DNA of 64,000 nucleotides from Dokdonella sp041395345 (GTDB lineage: Bacteria; Pseudomonadota; Gammaproteobacteria; Xanthomonadales; Rhodanobacteraceae). The notes under the pieces were generated by a model. The model saw only the letters and a program-made list of their open reading frames with translations. It made no database searches and was not told where the DNA came from. The stretch lies in NCBI RefSeq assembly GCF_041395345.1, contig NZ_JAWLAR010000006.1, forward strand, positions 62,001 through 126,000. Reading direction: 5' to 3'. A program made the position numbers and the translations under genes. Positions within the stretch are counted from its first letter, which is position 1; every line of letters starts with the position of its first letter. This document shows positions 49,729 through 60,089 of the stretch, in pieces.

Positions 49729-50763
49729 TCAATTCCATGAACACACCACCTTGCCGCAATGACCGGACTCCATCAGGTCGAATCCCTTCTGGAAATCGTC
49801 AATCGGAATCTGATGCGTGAGCACTTTCTGTAGCGGGAATCCGCTCAGTACCATCTGCGTCATCTTGTACCAGGTTTCATACATGCGGCGACCGTAAATG
49901 CCTTGCACGGTGAGTCCCTTGAAGATGATCTTGTCCCAGTCGACGCCGGCGCCGCGCGGGAGGATGCCGAGCAGGGAAATCTTGCCGCCGTGGTACATGC
50001 ATTCGAGCATGTCGTTGAAGGCGCGCGGGTTGCCGCTCATCTCCATGCCGACATCAAAGCCCTCGATATGCAGATCCTTGACCACATCGAGCAGCGACTG
50101 CTTGGATACGTTCACCACGCGTGTGGCACCCATGTCCGCGGCAAGCTTGAGGCGATAGTCGTTCACATCCGTGACGACCACATTGCGCGCACCTACATGC
50201 TTGGCAATGCCGGCGGCGATGATGCCGATGGGGCCCGCGCCAGTTATCAGAACATCCTCGCCGATCAGGTCGAACTCGAGCGCGACATGCGCGGCATTGC
50301 CATAGGGATCGAAGAACGCAGCCACTTCCGACGGAATCTGATCGGGAATCGGCCACAGGTTGGAGGCAGGTACGGCGACATATTCGGCGAACGCGCCATT
50401 GCGGTTCACCCCTATGCCCACCGTGTGCGGGCAAAGGTGTTGCTTGCCGGCACGACAGTTGCGGCAGACGCCGCAGACGATATGGCCTTCGGCTGACACG
50501 CGCTGGCCGATTTCGTAGCCACGCACGCCGGCACCGATCTCGACGATGCGACCGACGAATTCATGGCCGATCACGAGGCCGGGCTTGATCGTGCGTTGCG
50601 ACCAGTCATCCCACAGGTAGATATGCAGGTCGGTACCGCAGATGGCCGTTTTCTCGAGCTTGACCAGAACGTCGTTCGGGCCGATTTCGGGAATGGGAAC
50701 CTGCTCCATCCAGATACCCTTTTCCGCTTCGCGCTTGACCAGCGCCTTCATTACATTGCTCAT
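49729..50763 (-). CDS. tdh: L-threonine 3-dehydrogenase
   Basis: A 344-residue zinc-dependent medium-chain dehydrogenase that oxidises threonine to 2-amino-3-ketobutyrate with NAD+. Catalytic Cys in ICGTDLHIY, GHEFVG, the structural-zinc loop with four Cys in CGVCRNCRAGKQHLC, and the Rossmann motif GAGPIGIIAAGIAKH. The GIYGRRMYETWYKM segment is specific for TDH. ATG at 50763 has AGGA upstream. Partner kbl is not adjacent. Confidence 0.96.
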   Translation of the reverse strand: MSNVMKALVKREAEKGIWMEQVPIPEIGPNDVLVKLEKTAICGTDLHIYLWDDWSQRTIKPGLVIGHEFVGRIVEIGAGVRGYEIGQRVSAEGHIVCGVCRNCRAGKQHLCPHTVGIGVNRNGAFAEYVAVPASNLWPIPDQIPSEVAAFFDPYGNAAHVALEFDLIGEDVLITGAGPIGIIAAGIAKHVGARNVVVTDVNDYRLKLAADMGATRVVNVSKQSLLDVVKDLHIEGFDVGMEMSGNPRAFNDMLECMYHGGKISLLGILPRGAGVDWDKIIFKGLTVQGIYGRRMYETWYKMTQMVLSGFPLQKVLTHQIPIDDFQKGFDLMESGHCGKVVCSWN

Positions 50764-50788
50764 TTCATGATCCTGGCGAGACCGGTGC

Positions 50789-50794
50789 ATTATA
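50789..50794 (-). promoter_or_regulatory. Candidate -10 of tdh
   Basis: Perfect TATAAT on the minus strand (CGTATAATGC), about 26 bases before the tdh start. The -35 position (ACGGGT) is poor. Confidence 0.45.
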
Positions 50795-50886
50795 CGGTCA
50801 AAGGGCAGGGTACCCGTGCGGTTCAGCCGGCAACGCGGCCATTCGATCGGTTGCTGCAGTTCAGCGTCGTTGTGCCGTCGTCGGGC

Positions 50887-52926
50887 TCAGGAAACCGGGA
50901 GCTGGTGCGACGGCACCACGACTTCATTCAGGCCCAGCAAGTCGATTGCCGAATCCTGGTCCATCGAGCGATGAAAATGGAAGCCTTGCAGGCGGTCGCA
51001 GCCGGCGGACTGGAACCAGGCCAGCTGGGCGGCGGTTTCGATGCCCTCGGCAACCACTTCCAGGCCCAGGCTGTGGGCAAGGGCGAGCATGGCCCGCACG
51101 ATCGCTGCATCGCGAGGATCGATGAGCACGTCGACCACGAAGCTGTGGTCGATCTTGATGCCGTCGAACGGCAATTGGCGCAGATGCTTGAGGGAAGAGA
51201 AGCCGGTTCCGAAATCATCCAGCATCACGCGTACGCCGAGATCGCGAAGGCGATCGATGCTCAGTGCCGCACGTTCGGGGCGTTCCAGTGCGATGGACTC
51301 GATGATCTCTATCTCCAGACAGGTCGCTTCGAGGCCGGTGCGCTCGAGAACGGAGTGGACGAGATCGGGAAAGTCGCGGCGCTGGAAACTGTAGGCGGAC
51401 ACATTCACGGCCACGGTCAGCGGCTCGCGATCGCTGCGCTGCCAGCTGCAGGCGCTGACGCAGGCCTGGTTGAGCACCCAGACATCCAGTGCCTCGACCA
51501 GTCCAAGCGGTTCCAGCTCCCTGATGAAGGCATCGGGAAGCAGGCGCCCCATGGTGGGATGTTGCCAGCGGACCAGAGCCTCGAAGCCGCAGATTTCCAG
51601 ACTCCAGCCATCGAGAATCGGCTGGAACTCGAGCACGAATTCGTTTTTCGAAAAGGCCGTGCGCAATTCCGACTGCAGAACCAGGCGGCTGCGTGCCTCG
51701 GCATCAAGATCGGGTGCGTAGAAGCGATAGCACATCGCCCCTTCCCGGTGGGCTCGCGCCCTGGCCATTTCGGCGAAAGACTGCAGCGCTTCGGGGCTGG
51801 TGGCATCCTGTGGCGAAAGGGCGATGCCGACGCTCGCTTCGAGGGCCAGTTCCCTGCCGCTCCAGATGACCGGCATGGCGAGCGAAGCGAGAATCTCCTC
51901 GGCCACACGCGAAGCGCCGGGTTCCGCACTCAATCCCGTTCCGTGAACAGCAATGTGGTCGGCACCGGGACGTGCGGCTACCAGTCCGTTCTTGCGCGCG
52001 ACTTCCTCGATGCGTTCCGCACTGGCAGCCAGGGCGATATCGACGCCGTCCATGCCCGATGCAACAGCGATGTTGCCCAGATTGTCCAGTCGCACCAGCA
52101 GCAACGCAGCTCCTTGCGGGTTCTGCATCTGCTGGCCCAGATGGCTGATCATCTGGGCACGATTCGGCAAACCGGTCAGTTGATCGAACAGGCGCAGCCG
52201 CTCTGCGGCATCGGATGCGCTTTCGGCGCGATCCCGCTCGCTTTCCAGCAGCCAGATCACCAGCCCGTAACCGATAAAGATCTGCGTGACCAGGCTGGCG
52301 ATGCTGGTATAGCGCAACCACGGCCAGGCGCCGACGCCGTTGGCCTGGGCGAGATAGGCGGAAAAGATGTGCAGTTGGTCAAGGCCGTAGAGACTCAGGG
52401 CCACGCCGGTCAACTGTTGGCCGAGCCGACCGCGTGGCCACTGCCTGGCGATGGCCAGCCCCATGGCAAGCGCGGCCAGTCCAATGACCAGATAGCGCAG
52501 GCCGACGCGCAGGAAGTGGCGTTGCATGGCGAATTGCGGGTCGAACGCAAAAGCCAGACCACTGAGCAGGCCGATCAGGGTGGCCAGGACCAGCGCCTGC
52601 CGAATCTGCTTCCGGGTCCAGCGCCGTGTGCGCCAGATCGCGAGGGTCCCCATGACCAGCGCAATGACCTGGGTATAGGCAGCGGCCAGCGACAGACAGG
52701 AGATGCCCAGACGCAAGGGGTGTGATGAGGGGAGAACGCCCAGCAACATCCAGGAGGTGCCGGCCGTTGCCAGATACACGAACAGGGCGAAGAAACTGAT
52801 GGACCAGAGCAGCAGATGGTCGCGTCTGAAGATGCGGTAGTAGTGCGCGAAGACGATGCTCTGGGTCAGAGCGATCAGCGATCCCGCAAGGTAGATCACG
52901 AGGTCGAGTTTCGCCCACTCATCCAT
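50887..52926 (-). CDS. Seven-TM GGDEF(degenerate)-EAL c-di-GMP phosphodiesterase
   Basis: 679 residues. About seven hydrophobic helices lie in residues 8-228, forming a membrane sensor region with no named fold recognised. A GGDEF-like domain follows (245-405) whose signature is RPGADHIAV, so it is not a cyclase. The EAL domain (415-670) keeps the key residues: EAL at 449-451, Asn508 in NVS, E540 in EIEIIES, DDFGTGFSS at 570-578, Lys591 and AEGIE at 626-630. It should therefore hydrolyse c-di-GMP. Transcribed leftward ahead of tdh. Signal unknown. Contrast with FimX, where the EAL motif is lost. Confidence 0.88.
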   Translation of the reverse strand: MDEWAKLDLVIYLAGSLIALTQSIVFAHYYRIFRRDHLLLWSISFFALFVYLATAGTSWMLLGVLPSSHPLRLGISCLSLAAAYTQVIALVMGTLAIWRTRRWTRKQIRQALVLATLIGLLSGLAFAFDPQFAMQRHFLRVGLRYLVIGLAALAMGLAIARQWPRGRLGQQLTGVALSLYGLDQLHIFSAYLAQANGVGAWPWLRYTSIASLVTQIFIGYGLVIWLLESERDRAESASDAAERLRLFDQLTGLPNRAQMISHLGQQMQNPQGAALLLVRLDNLGNIAVASGMDGVDIALAASAERIEEVARKNGLVAARPGADHIAVHGTGLSAEPGASRVAEEILASLAMPVIWSGRELALEASVGIALSPQDATSPEALQSFAEMARARAHREGAMCYRFYAPDLDAEARSRLVLQSELRTAFSKNEFVLEFQPILDGWSLEICGFEALVRWQHPTMGRLLPDAFIRELEPLGLVEALDVWVLNQACVSACSWQRSDREPLTVAVNVSAYSFQRRDFPDLVHSVLERTGLEATCLEIEIIESIALERPERAALSIDRLRDLGVRVMLDDFGTGFSSLKHLRQLPFDGIKIDHSFVVDVLIDPRDAAIVRAMLALAHSLGLEVVAEGIETAAQLAWFQSAGCDRLQGFHFHRSMDQDSAIDLLGLNEVVVPSHQLPVS

Positions 52927-53215
52927 TTGTCAGCGTCCGCGGAAAAAGCCGTGAATCGCTATGGGAGCCCAGCCGGGGCATGTTTGTCAAAGTTTATGAA
53001 TTCAACGGGCCGATTCGCTTGTGTTCGTCGACCCCGTCAGTTCTGTTCGCATGCAATCCCGCATGTCGGACAGGATCAGCCGACCTGCGCGGGAAAGCGA
53101 GATAGAATTCGGCTTCGTTCGAGCCACTGCCGGAAAAGATTCTGTATCCCATGATGTCCCCGGAGTCCGCACGATCGACTCATGCAGGATTGATCCTGGT
53201 GCCCGGAGCCGCCTG

Positions 53216-54175
53216 TTGAAGCACGCAGTGGACCAGCGGCCGCCTGTCATCTTCCTGATGGGCCCGACGGCGTCAGGCAAGACAGCGCTCGCGTGTGCAC
53301 TGGCCGATCGCCACGCCATCGATCTGGTCAGTGTCGATTCCGCCCTGGTCTATCGCGGCATGGATATCGGAACGGCCAAACCCGACGCCGCTACCCTGGA
53401 GCGTTTTCCACATCGGCTTCTGGATATTCGAGATCCTGTCCAGCCCTATTCGGCAGCAGAGTTTCGCTCGGACGCCCTCGCCGAGATCGAAGCAATCCTC
53501 GCTGCCGGCAGAACTCCCTTGCTGGTTGGCGGAACCGGACTCTACTTCCGTGCGCTCGAACGCGGTCTGTCGCCATTGCCGCAAGCGAGCGGCCCGCTGC
53601 GCTCGGCGCTTTCGAACGAGGCCGAACGCATGGGCAAGGCGCACATGCACCAGCGTCTGGCCTTGCTGGACCCGGTCAGCGCGGCCCGATTGAACGTCAA
53701 TGACACCCAGCGTATCCAGAGGGCGCTGGAAGTCATCGAACTCAGCGGCCAGCCGATGTCCGGCTTGCAGGGTGCGCCACGTCCGCGTCTGCCCTACCGG
53801 ATCCTCAAGCTGGCCCTGTTCCCGGTGGATCGGGCACCCCTGCATCAGCGTATCGAGGACCGTTTCGACCAGATGCTGGCCCAGGGGCTGATCGCCGAAC
53901 TGGAGCGATTGCGCGACTTGCCGGGGTGGTCGGAGGACCTGCCTGCCATGCGCGCGGTGGGCTACCGGCAGGGTTGGGCCTACCTGTCCGGTCAGGCGAG
54001 CATGCAGGACTTTCGCCTGTCGGCGATCCATGCGACCCGCCAGCTGGCCAAGCGCCAGATCACCTGGCTGCGCTCGGAACTGGATTGCAGGATGCTCGAT
54101 TCCGAGGCTTCGGACGTTGCGGACTGCGCGGATGCGGCGGTTTGCAGCTTCCTCGAGCCCCGAGAGCCCTTTTAG
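53216..54175 (+). CDS. miaA: tRNA dimethylallyltransferase MiaA
   Basis: 319 residues. It adds dimethylallyl to A37 of UNN-decoding tRNAs. P-loop GPTASGKT at about residue 16-23, DSALVYRGMDIGTAKP, GGTGLYFRAL, and AVGYRQGWAYL then TRQLAKRQITWLR. No ATG is well placed. TTG at 53216 has GGAG 7 bases upstream and gives the usual length, GTG at 53228 gives 315 residues but a 19-base spacing, and the ATGs further up would add over 40 unconserved residues. First gene of the miaA-hfq-hflX-hflKC block. A TAGAAT at 53103-53108 may be its -10. Confidence 0.93.
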   Translation: MKHAVDQRPPVIFLMGPTASGKTALACALADRHAIDLVSVDSALVYRGMDIGTAKPDAATLERFPHRLLDIRDPVQPYSAAEFRSDALAEIEAILAAGRTPLLVGGTGLYFRALERGLSPLPQASGPLRSALSNEAERMGKAHMHQRLALLDPVSAARLNVNDTQRIQRALEVIELSGQPMSGLQGAPRPRLPYRILKLALFPVDRAPLHQRIEDRFDQMLAQGLIAELERLRDLPGWSEDLPAMRAVGYRQGWAYLSGQASMQDFRLSAIHATRQLAKRQITWLRSELDCRMLDSEASDVADCADAAVCSFLEPREPF

Positions 54176-54319
54176 CCCGACATATTATTCGGACGATCAT
54201 TGGTTTAAGATCCCTCCCATGTACCGGGGCGTTTCGTTGCCAATCGGCGATATCGGCTGGCCGGCTTGGCTTGCCACGCGCATTTTTCCCGGTTCGGGGT
54301 GCCGCACAGGAGAATAATA

Positions 54320-54577
54320 ATGTCCAAAGGACAATCGCTGCAGGATCCGTTCCTCAACGCGCTAAGGCGTGAACGCGTTCCGGTCTCGATCTATCTGGTC
54401 AACGGTATCAAGTTGCAGGGTACGGTCGAGTCTTTCGACCAGTTTGTCGTGCTCCTGCGCAACACGGTCAGCCAGATGGTCTACAAGCACGCCATTTCAA
54501 CGGTGGTGCCGAGTCGCAATGTCCGCATCAGCGGACCCGATGACGCCATCGTGGGCGACGTCCAGGAAACAGAATAA
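54320..54577 (+). CDS. hfq: RNA chaperone Hfq
   Basis: An 85-residue Sm-like hexamer subunit that pairs small RNAs with mRNAs. Sm1 (QDPFLNALRRERVPVSIYLVNGIKLQG) and the Sm2 motif YKHAISTV are canonical. The C-terminal tail is short (about 15 residues, GPDDAIVGDVQETE). The ribosome site AGGAG is 7 bases before the ATG. Confidence 0.98.
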   Translation: MSKGQSLQDPFLNALRRERVPVSIYLVNGIKLQGTVESFDQFVVLLRNTVSQMVYKHAISTVVPSRNVRISGPDDAIVGDVQETE

Positions 54578-54582
54578 TCGAA

Positions 54583-55917
54583 CTGTTTGATCGATCCAGA
54601 AAAGGCGAACGAGCCCTGCTCCTGCAAGCGCAGGCGCCAGGCCAGCATGACCCCGCCTTGCTCGAGGAGTTTGCCGAACTGGCAAGGTCAGCCGGTGCGA
54701 CCGTGGTCGGAACGCTGAATGCGCGTCTGGAGCGCCCGAATCCGCGCTACTACGTAGGCACCGGCAAGGCGGAGGAGCTCAGGCAGCACAAGGCTGCCCT
54801 CGATGCCGACCTGATCCTGGTCAACCACGCCCTGAGCCCGGTCCAGGAACGAAACCTTGAAAAGCTGACCGAATGTCGCGTGGTCGACCGTACCGGTCTG
54901 ATCCTCGATATCTTTGCCCAGCGCGCGCGCTCGCATGACGGCAAGTTGCAGGTCGAACTGGCCCAGCTCAAGCACCTGTCGACGCGCCTGGTGCGTGGCT
55001 GGACGCATCTGGAACGCCAGCGTGGCGGTGCAATCGGCCTGCGCGGACCTGGCGAGACCCAGCTCGAAATCGACCGTCGCCTGCTCAGCGTCCGCGTCAA
55101 GCAGCTGCAGAAGCGTCTGGACAAGGTGGAAGTGCAGCGCACCCAGGCGCGGCGGTCACGCGAACGCAGCGCCTTGCCGGTTGTGGCCCTGGTCGGCTAC
55201 ACGAATGCCGGAAAATCGACTCTCTTCAATGCGATGACCGGTGCCGCCGTATACGCGGCGGATCAGTTGTTCGCGACCCTGGATCCGACTTTGCGACGAA
55301 TCGATGGTCTCGAATGCGGGCCCGTGGTGCTGGCCGATACGGTCGGATTCATCCGCGACCTGCCGCATGACCTCGTCGCCGCCTTCCGCTCCACCCTGGC
55401 AGAAGCCCGCGAAGCGGACCTGCTGCTCCACGTGATCGACGCTTCCGATCCTGAACGGGATGCCCGGGTCGCGGATGTGGAGAGCGTCCTGGCCGAAATC
55501 GGCGCTGCCGATCTGCCCCAGCTACTCGTATTCAACAAGATCGACCTGCTCGATTCCGATGTCGAGCGGGTCGAGCGCTACGAGCGTGACGGTCCGTCCA
55601 GGGTGTGGGTGTCGGCTCGTGACGGTACCGGCATTGAATCGCTGCTCCATGCGGTGGGTCACGCGCTGGCCAGCGAACGCGTTCGCCAGACCCTGCTGGT
55701 CCCGGCCGCATCCGGGCGCCTGCGCGCACGTTTGCACGAGCTGGGCATGGTGGCTTCCGAGCAGGCCATCGACGAAGGCTGGAAAATCGAGCTGGATGCG
55801 CCGCGCTCAAGGGTTGAACCCCTGTTCGGCATGCCGGATGGCCTCGGCGAGTGGTTGAAAGCGGCCCTGGTTGCCCCGACTACTGGGCCTACCTACAATC
55901 ATTCGGGCAACCGATAA
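54583..55917 (+). CDS. hflX: Ribosome-associated GTPase HflX (non-canonical start)
   Basis: 444 residues if started at CTG 54583. HflX splits stalled ribosomes after stress. N-terminal domain with NPRYYVGTGKAEEL, linker GGAIGLRGPGETQLEIDRR, GTPase P-loop GYTNAGKST, DTVGFIRDLPHDLVAAF (G3) and NKIDLLD (G4). The residues just before the first usable TTG (54658) read FDRSRKGERALLLQ, matching the conserved HflX N-terminus (MFDRS.. in relatives, from memory). No ATG/GTG/TTG lies ahead of them in frame, only CTG 54583, ATC 54577 or ATA 54574. A shorter 419-residue form from TTG is the alternative. Confidence 0.9.
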   Translation: MFDRSRKGERALLLQAQAPGQHDPALLEEFAELARSAGATVVGTLNARLERPNPRYYVGTGKAEELRQHKAALDADLILVNHALSPVQERNLEKLTECRVVDRTGLILDIFAQRARSHDGKLQVELAQLKHLSTRLVRGWTHLERQRGGAIGLRGPGETQLEIDRRLLSVRVKQLQKRLDKVEVQRTQARRSRERSALPVVALVGYTNAGKSTLFNAMTGAAVYAADQLFATLDPTLRRIDGLECGPVVLADTVGFIRDLPHDLVAAFRSTLAEAREADLLLHVIDASDPERDARVADVESVLAEIGAADLPQLLVFNKIDLLDSDVERVERYERDGPSRVWVSARDGTGIESLLHAVGHALASERVRQTLLVPAASGRLRARLHELGMVASEQAIDEGWKIELDAPRSRVEPLFGMPDGLGEWLKAALVAPTTGPTYNHSGNR

Positions 55918-56055
55918 ACTTGGAGCGCCTCCGCGGCACTATCGCTGCGGGAAACTGTTCAGAGGCAGGCGCCCTGCAACAACTCTCCGCCATCCACGCT
56001 TCCAGCAGGGAAACCGTGGTCATCCGGCGCGAGATAATCCAGACAGGAACGGCTA

Positions 56056-57192
56056 ATGGCTTGGAATGAACCCGGTGGCGGCAAGCAGCGCGATCCGTGG
56101 AAGGACAACAGCGGTGGTGGCAAGAACGATCTTGATGACGCCGTAAACCGCATGAAGGAGACCTTTGGCCGCCTTTTCGGAAGCGGGGGCGGTGGCGGCA
56201 ATGACTCGGGATCGGGTGGCGGCAATCGAGGCAACCTGCTGGTCGCGGTCCTCGGGCTGGCGATTGCATGGACGCTGTTCGATTCGTTCGAGCGGATCAA
56301 GGCCAACGAGGCCGGTGTCGTGCTGCGCTTTGGTGAGTATTCGCGGACGATGCCGCCGGGCTTCAACCTCAAGTGGCCGCGACCGATCGAGACCGTGGCC
56401 AAGGTTGATGCCACCCAGATCCGTGCCGTATCCGACACCGTGCGCATGCTGACCCGCGACGAAAATATCGTCCAGGTCGAGTTCAATGTGCAATACCAGG
56501 TCGCGGACCCGACCCTGTATCTGTATTCAACTCGCGACCCGGACGAAACCCTCAAGCAGGCCGCCGAGAGCGCAGTGCGCGAAGTGATTGGCACCAGCAA
56601 GCTCGACGCGATCATGCCGGACCAGCGCGTGGAGCTGGTCGAGGGCGACAAGCCGGTAGTCAATCCGAGTGCCGAACTGGCCAGCCAGTCGAAGAAGGTT
56701 GTTCAGCAGACTCTGGACCGCTACAACGCCGGCTTGCGAGTGACCGAGCTCAATTTCCAGAACGTGCGTCCGCCGCAAGAGGTCAAGGATGCCTTTGACG
56801 ATGCGATCAGCGCGCGCGAGGACAGACAACGTGCCAGCAATATCGCCGACGCCTACGCCAAGCGGGTCGTGCCGGAGGCACGCGGCGAGGCGGCTCGAAT
56901 CCTGGCTGAAGCAATGGGCTACAAGGCCGAGCGCATTGCCAAGTCGGAGGGCGACGCGCAGCGATTCAATCTCATTGCAAACGAATATCGGGCTGCTCCG
57001 GATGTGACGCGCAAGCGCCTGTACATTGAAACGGTGCAGCAGGTGGTCAGCAGCACGCCCAAGGTGGTCGATTTCACGGATGGCAAGAATCTGCTGCAGA
57101 TTCCGGTTCCCGGCGCGACCGCGGCTACGCCGATGCCCGCCACGACAGCGGCGGCCGCAACCGTCTCTGAACCAGAAAAGGGAGGCAACTGA
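56056..57192 (+). CDS. hflK: FtsH modulator HflK
   Basis: A 378-residue inner-membrane stomatin/prohibitin (SPFH) protein. Gly-rich N-terminus typical of HflK (GRLFGSGGGGGNDSGSGGG), one transmembrane helix about 59-76 (LLVAVLGLAIAWTLF), then the SPFH domain (VVLRFGEYSRTMPPGFNLKWPRPIE) and a coiled coil (SAREDRQRASNIADAYAKRV..AEAMGYKAERIAKSEGDAQRF). With HflC it forms a cage around FtsH. The start is 139 bases after hflX. Confidence 0.95.
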   Translation: MAWNEPGGGKQRDPWKDNSGGGKNDLDDAVNRMKETFGRLFGSGGGGGNDSGSGGGNRGNLLVAVLGLAIAWTLFDSFERIKANEAGVVLRFGEYSRTMPPGFNLKWPRPIETVAKVDATQIRAVSDTVRMLTRDENIVQVEFNVQYQVADPTLYLYSTRDPDETLKQAAESAVREVIGTSKLDAIMPDQRVELVEGDKPVVNPSAELASQSKKVVQQTLDRYNAGLRVTELNFQNVRPPQEVKDAFDDAISAREDRQRASNIADAYAKRVVPEARGEAARILAEAMGYKAERIAKSEGDAQRFNLIANEYRAAPDVTRKRLYIETVQQVVSSTPKVVDFTDGKNLLQIPVPGATAATPMPATTAAAATVSEPEKGGN

Positions 57193-57193
57193 C

Positions 57194-58057
57194 ATGCGCT
57201 CGCTGTCCGCTATCGTGATTGCTGCAGTCTTCTTGCTGGCGATCAATTGTGTCTTCATTGTCAACGAAGGCCAGACGGCCATCCTCCTGCAATTCGGCCG
57301 CATAGCCGAATCCGGCCTCAAGCCCGGCTTGCACTTCAAGCTTCCGTATCCGATGCAGGAAGCGCTGCGTTTCGATGCAAGGCTGCAGACGCTGGATGCC
57401 GCTGCCGAACGCTATCTGACCTCGGAGAAGAAAGACGTCAATGTCGACTTCGTGGTCAAGTGGAAGATTTCCGATTCCTCCAAGTTCTATACGTCCGTGG
57501 CCGGGGAACAGGAGCGCGCGCAGTTGCGCCTGGCGCCCATCGTCAAGGATGGCATGCGCACTGCAATCAATTCGCGCACCTTGCAGGAAGTGGTTTCGAG
57601 CGCACGCTCCGATCTGACCGACTCACTGGTCGAGACCGCGAACATCGCCGCTACCAATCTCGGTATCGAGATCATTGATGTCCGCATCAAGCGTGTCGAC
57701 CTGCCCGAGGCCAGTTCGGTGTTGCGTTCGGTGTATGAGCGCATGCGTTCGGAGCGCAAGCAGGTCGCCGATGCCCTGCGCGCCGAGGGCAACGAGGCCG
57801 CCGAGCGCATTCGTGCCGATGCCGATCGCCAGGTTCAGGTGATCAAGGCAGAAGCGTATCGCGAAGCGCAGACCGGTCGCGGCGAGGGTGACGCCCAGGC
57901 AGCAAGAATCTATGCCGACTCCTATGGAAAGGATGCCGAGTTCTACGCGTTCTACCGGAGTCTCGAGGCCTATCGCGAATCGTTTCAGGCGCCAAACGGA
58001 GTGCTCGTGCTCGATCCGAAATCGGAGTTCCTGAAGTACCTGCAGAACAGCAAGTAG
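57194..58057 (+). CDS. hflC: FtsH modulator HflC
   Basis: 287 residues. N-terminal transmembrane helix (residues 5-22, SAIVIAAVFLLAINCVFI), SPFH domain (VNEGQTAILLQFGRIAESGLKPGLHFKLP), and a coiled coil rich in Arg/Glu/Ala (RSERKQVADALRAEGNEAAERIRADADRQ). The ATG at 57194 follows GGAGG by 8 bases, and hflK ends at 57192, so the pair is tightly coupled. It ends with FLKYLQ, common in HflC. Confidence 0.95.
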   Translation: MRSLSAIVIAAVFLLAINCVFIVNEGQTAILLQFGRIAESGLKPGLHFKLPYPMQEALRFDARLQTLDAAAERYLTSEKKDVNVDFVVKWKISDSSKFYTSVAGEQERAQLRLAPIVKDGMRTAINSRTLQEVVSSARSDLTDSLVETANIAATNLGIEIIDVRIKRVDLPEASSVLRSVYERMRSERKQVADALRAEGNEAAERIRADADRQVQVIKAEAYREAQTGRGEGDAQAARIYADSYGKDAEFYAFYRSLEAYRESFQAPNGVLVLDPKSEFLKYLQNSK

Positions 58058-58064
58058 GCAGGGC

Positions 58065-58250
58065 ATGCCAGCCGAGCTGACTGCGGCGCTGTGCCTGGTG
58101 CTGGTCATCGAAGGCCTGATCCTGTTTGCCGCACCAGGCGCATGGAAGCGCATGGCCCTGCGCCTGCAGGAGATCGACGAGCGAACGTTGCGCATCGTTG
58201 GGGCCGCAATGATCGTGTGCGGATTGGTCGCATTGAGGCTGGTGCATTGA
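58065..58250 (+). CDS. DUF2065 (YjeT) membrane protein
   Basis: 61 residues with two transmembrane helices (about 7-24 and 43-58) joined by a polar loop WKRMALRLQEIDERTLRIVG, the DUF2065 pattern. YjeT follows hflC in E. coli as well. Function unknown, perhaps linked to HflKC/FtsH. A heptad tract begins 4 bases after its stop. Confidence 0.85.
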   Translation: MPAELTAALCLVLVIEGLILFAAPGAWKRMALRLQEIDERTLRIVGAAMIVCGLVALRLVH

Positions 58251-58253
58251 AGG

Positions 58254-58289
58254 CCGGGATGGGGACTCGGGATTGGGCATTCGGGACTA
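58254..58289 (+). repeat. GGGATTC-type heptad tract after yjeT
   Basis: Begins CCGGGATGGGG just after the stop codon, then TCGGGATTGGGCATTCGGGAC. It has four or more GGG runs in the sense strand. Confidence 0.7.
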
Positions 58290-58423
58290 GGCAACAGGGA
58301 TTCGCAGGAGCAGGCTTCAGCAGTCCCGAGAGGGGAGTCCCTTTGGTCGCGATGCTTTTTTCGCCACCCTGAATGAGAAATTCGCCCCATAGCGGGGGCG
58401 TTCAACGAACAAAAGAGAACATC

Positions 58424-59716
<1,293 letters not shown>

Positions 59717-59719
59717 TTG

Positions 59720-59751
59720 GCCGGGATTCGGGATTCGGGATTGGAGATTCG
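59720..59751 (+). repeat. GGGATTC heptad tract after purA
   Basis: CCGGGATTC, GGGATTC, GGGATTG, GAGATTCG in the sense strand, beginning 4 bases after the purA stop. Confidence 0.75.
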
Positions 59752-59800
59752 TAGCGGCTGGTGCTGCTCGAATGGGCCGCTCTCTCCCGAACTCTGGCGA

Positions 59801-59828
59801 AAAAAAACCGCCTTGCGGCGGTTTTTTT
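59801..59828. terminator. Bidirectional terminator between purA and tRNA-Leu
   Basis: A(7)CCGCC-TTGC-GGCGGT(7) is a perfect stem with A and T tracts on each side, so it works for purA rightward and for the tRNA leftward. Confidence 0.93.
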
Positions 59829-59833
59829 CGATT

Positions 59834-59918
<85 letters not shown>

Positions 59919-59954
59919 TTGTGCCTCGGTGCGCTGTCGCCACCGGGGGCGCGA

Positions 59955-59983
59955 AAGATACGTTGGCCGTTGCACACTGTCAA
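59955..59983 (-). promoter_or_regulatory. Sigma-70 promoter of tRNA-Leu(CAG)
   Basis: TTGACA (59978-59983) and TATCTT (59955-59960) separated by exactly 17 bases. A G+C-rich discriminator (TCGCGCC) follows, which is typical of stringently controlled stable RNA promoters. It would start about 30 bases before the tRNA. Confidence 0.82.
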
Positions 59984-60019
59984 TGATTGAGCGCGCACAA
60001 TGTGGCCCTACCCATCTTT

Positions 60020-60063
60020 GCCGGGTGAGTTTTCCCCGGCATCAACGGCCTGTCAGGCAGGCC
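60020..60063 (+). promoter_or_regulatory. Two hairpins in the rnr leader
   Basis: GCCGGG/CCCGGC (60020-60040) and GGCCTG/CAGGCC (60047-60063), the second ending 12 bases before the GGGAG ribosome site. A possible promoter TTGAGC (59987-59992) and TACCCA (60009-60014) lies upstream. Could regulate rnr translation, and no T run follows. Confidence 0.35.
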
Positions 60064-60089
60064 GACAACCCTACCGGGAGTAAATATCG

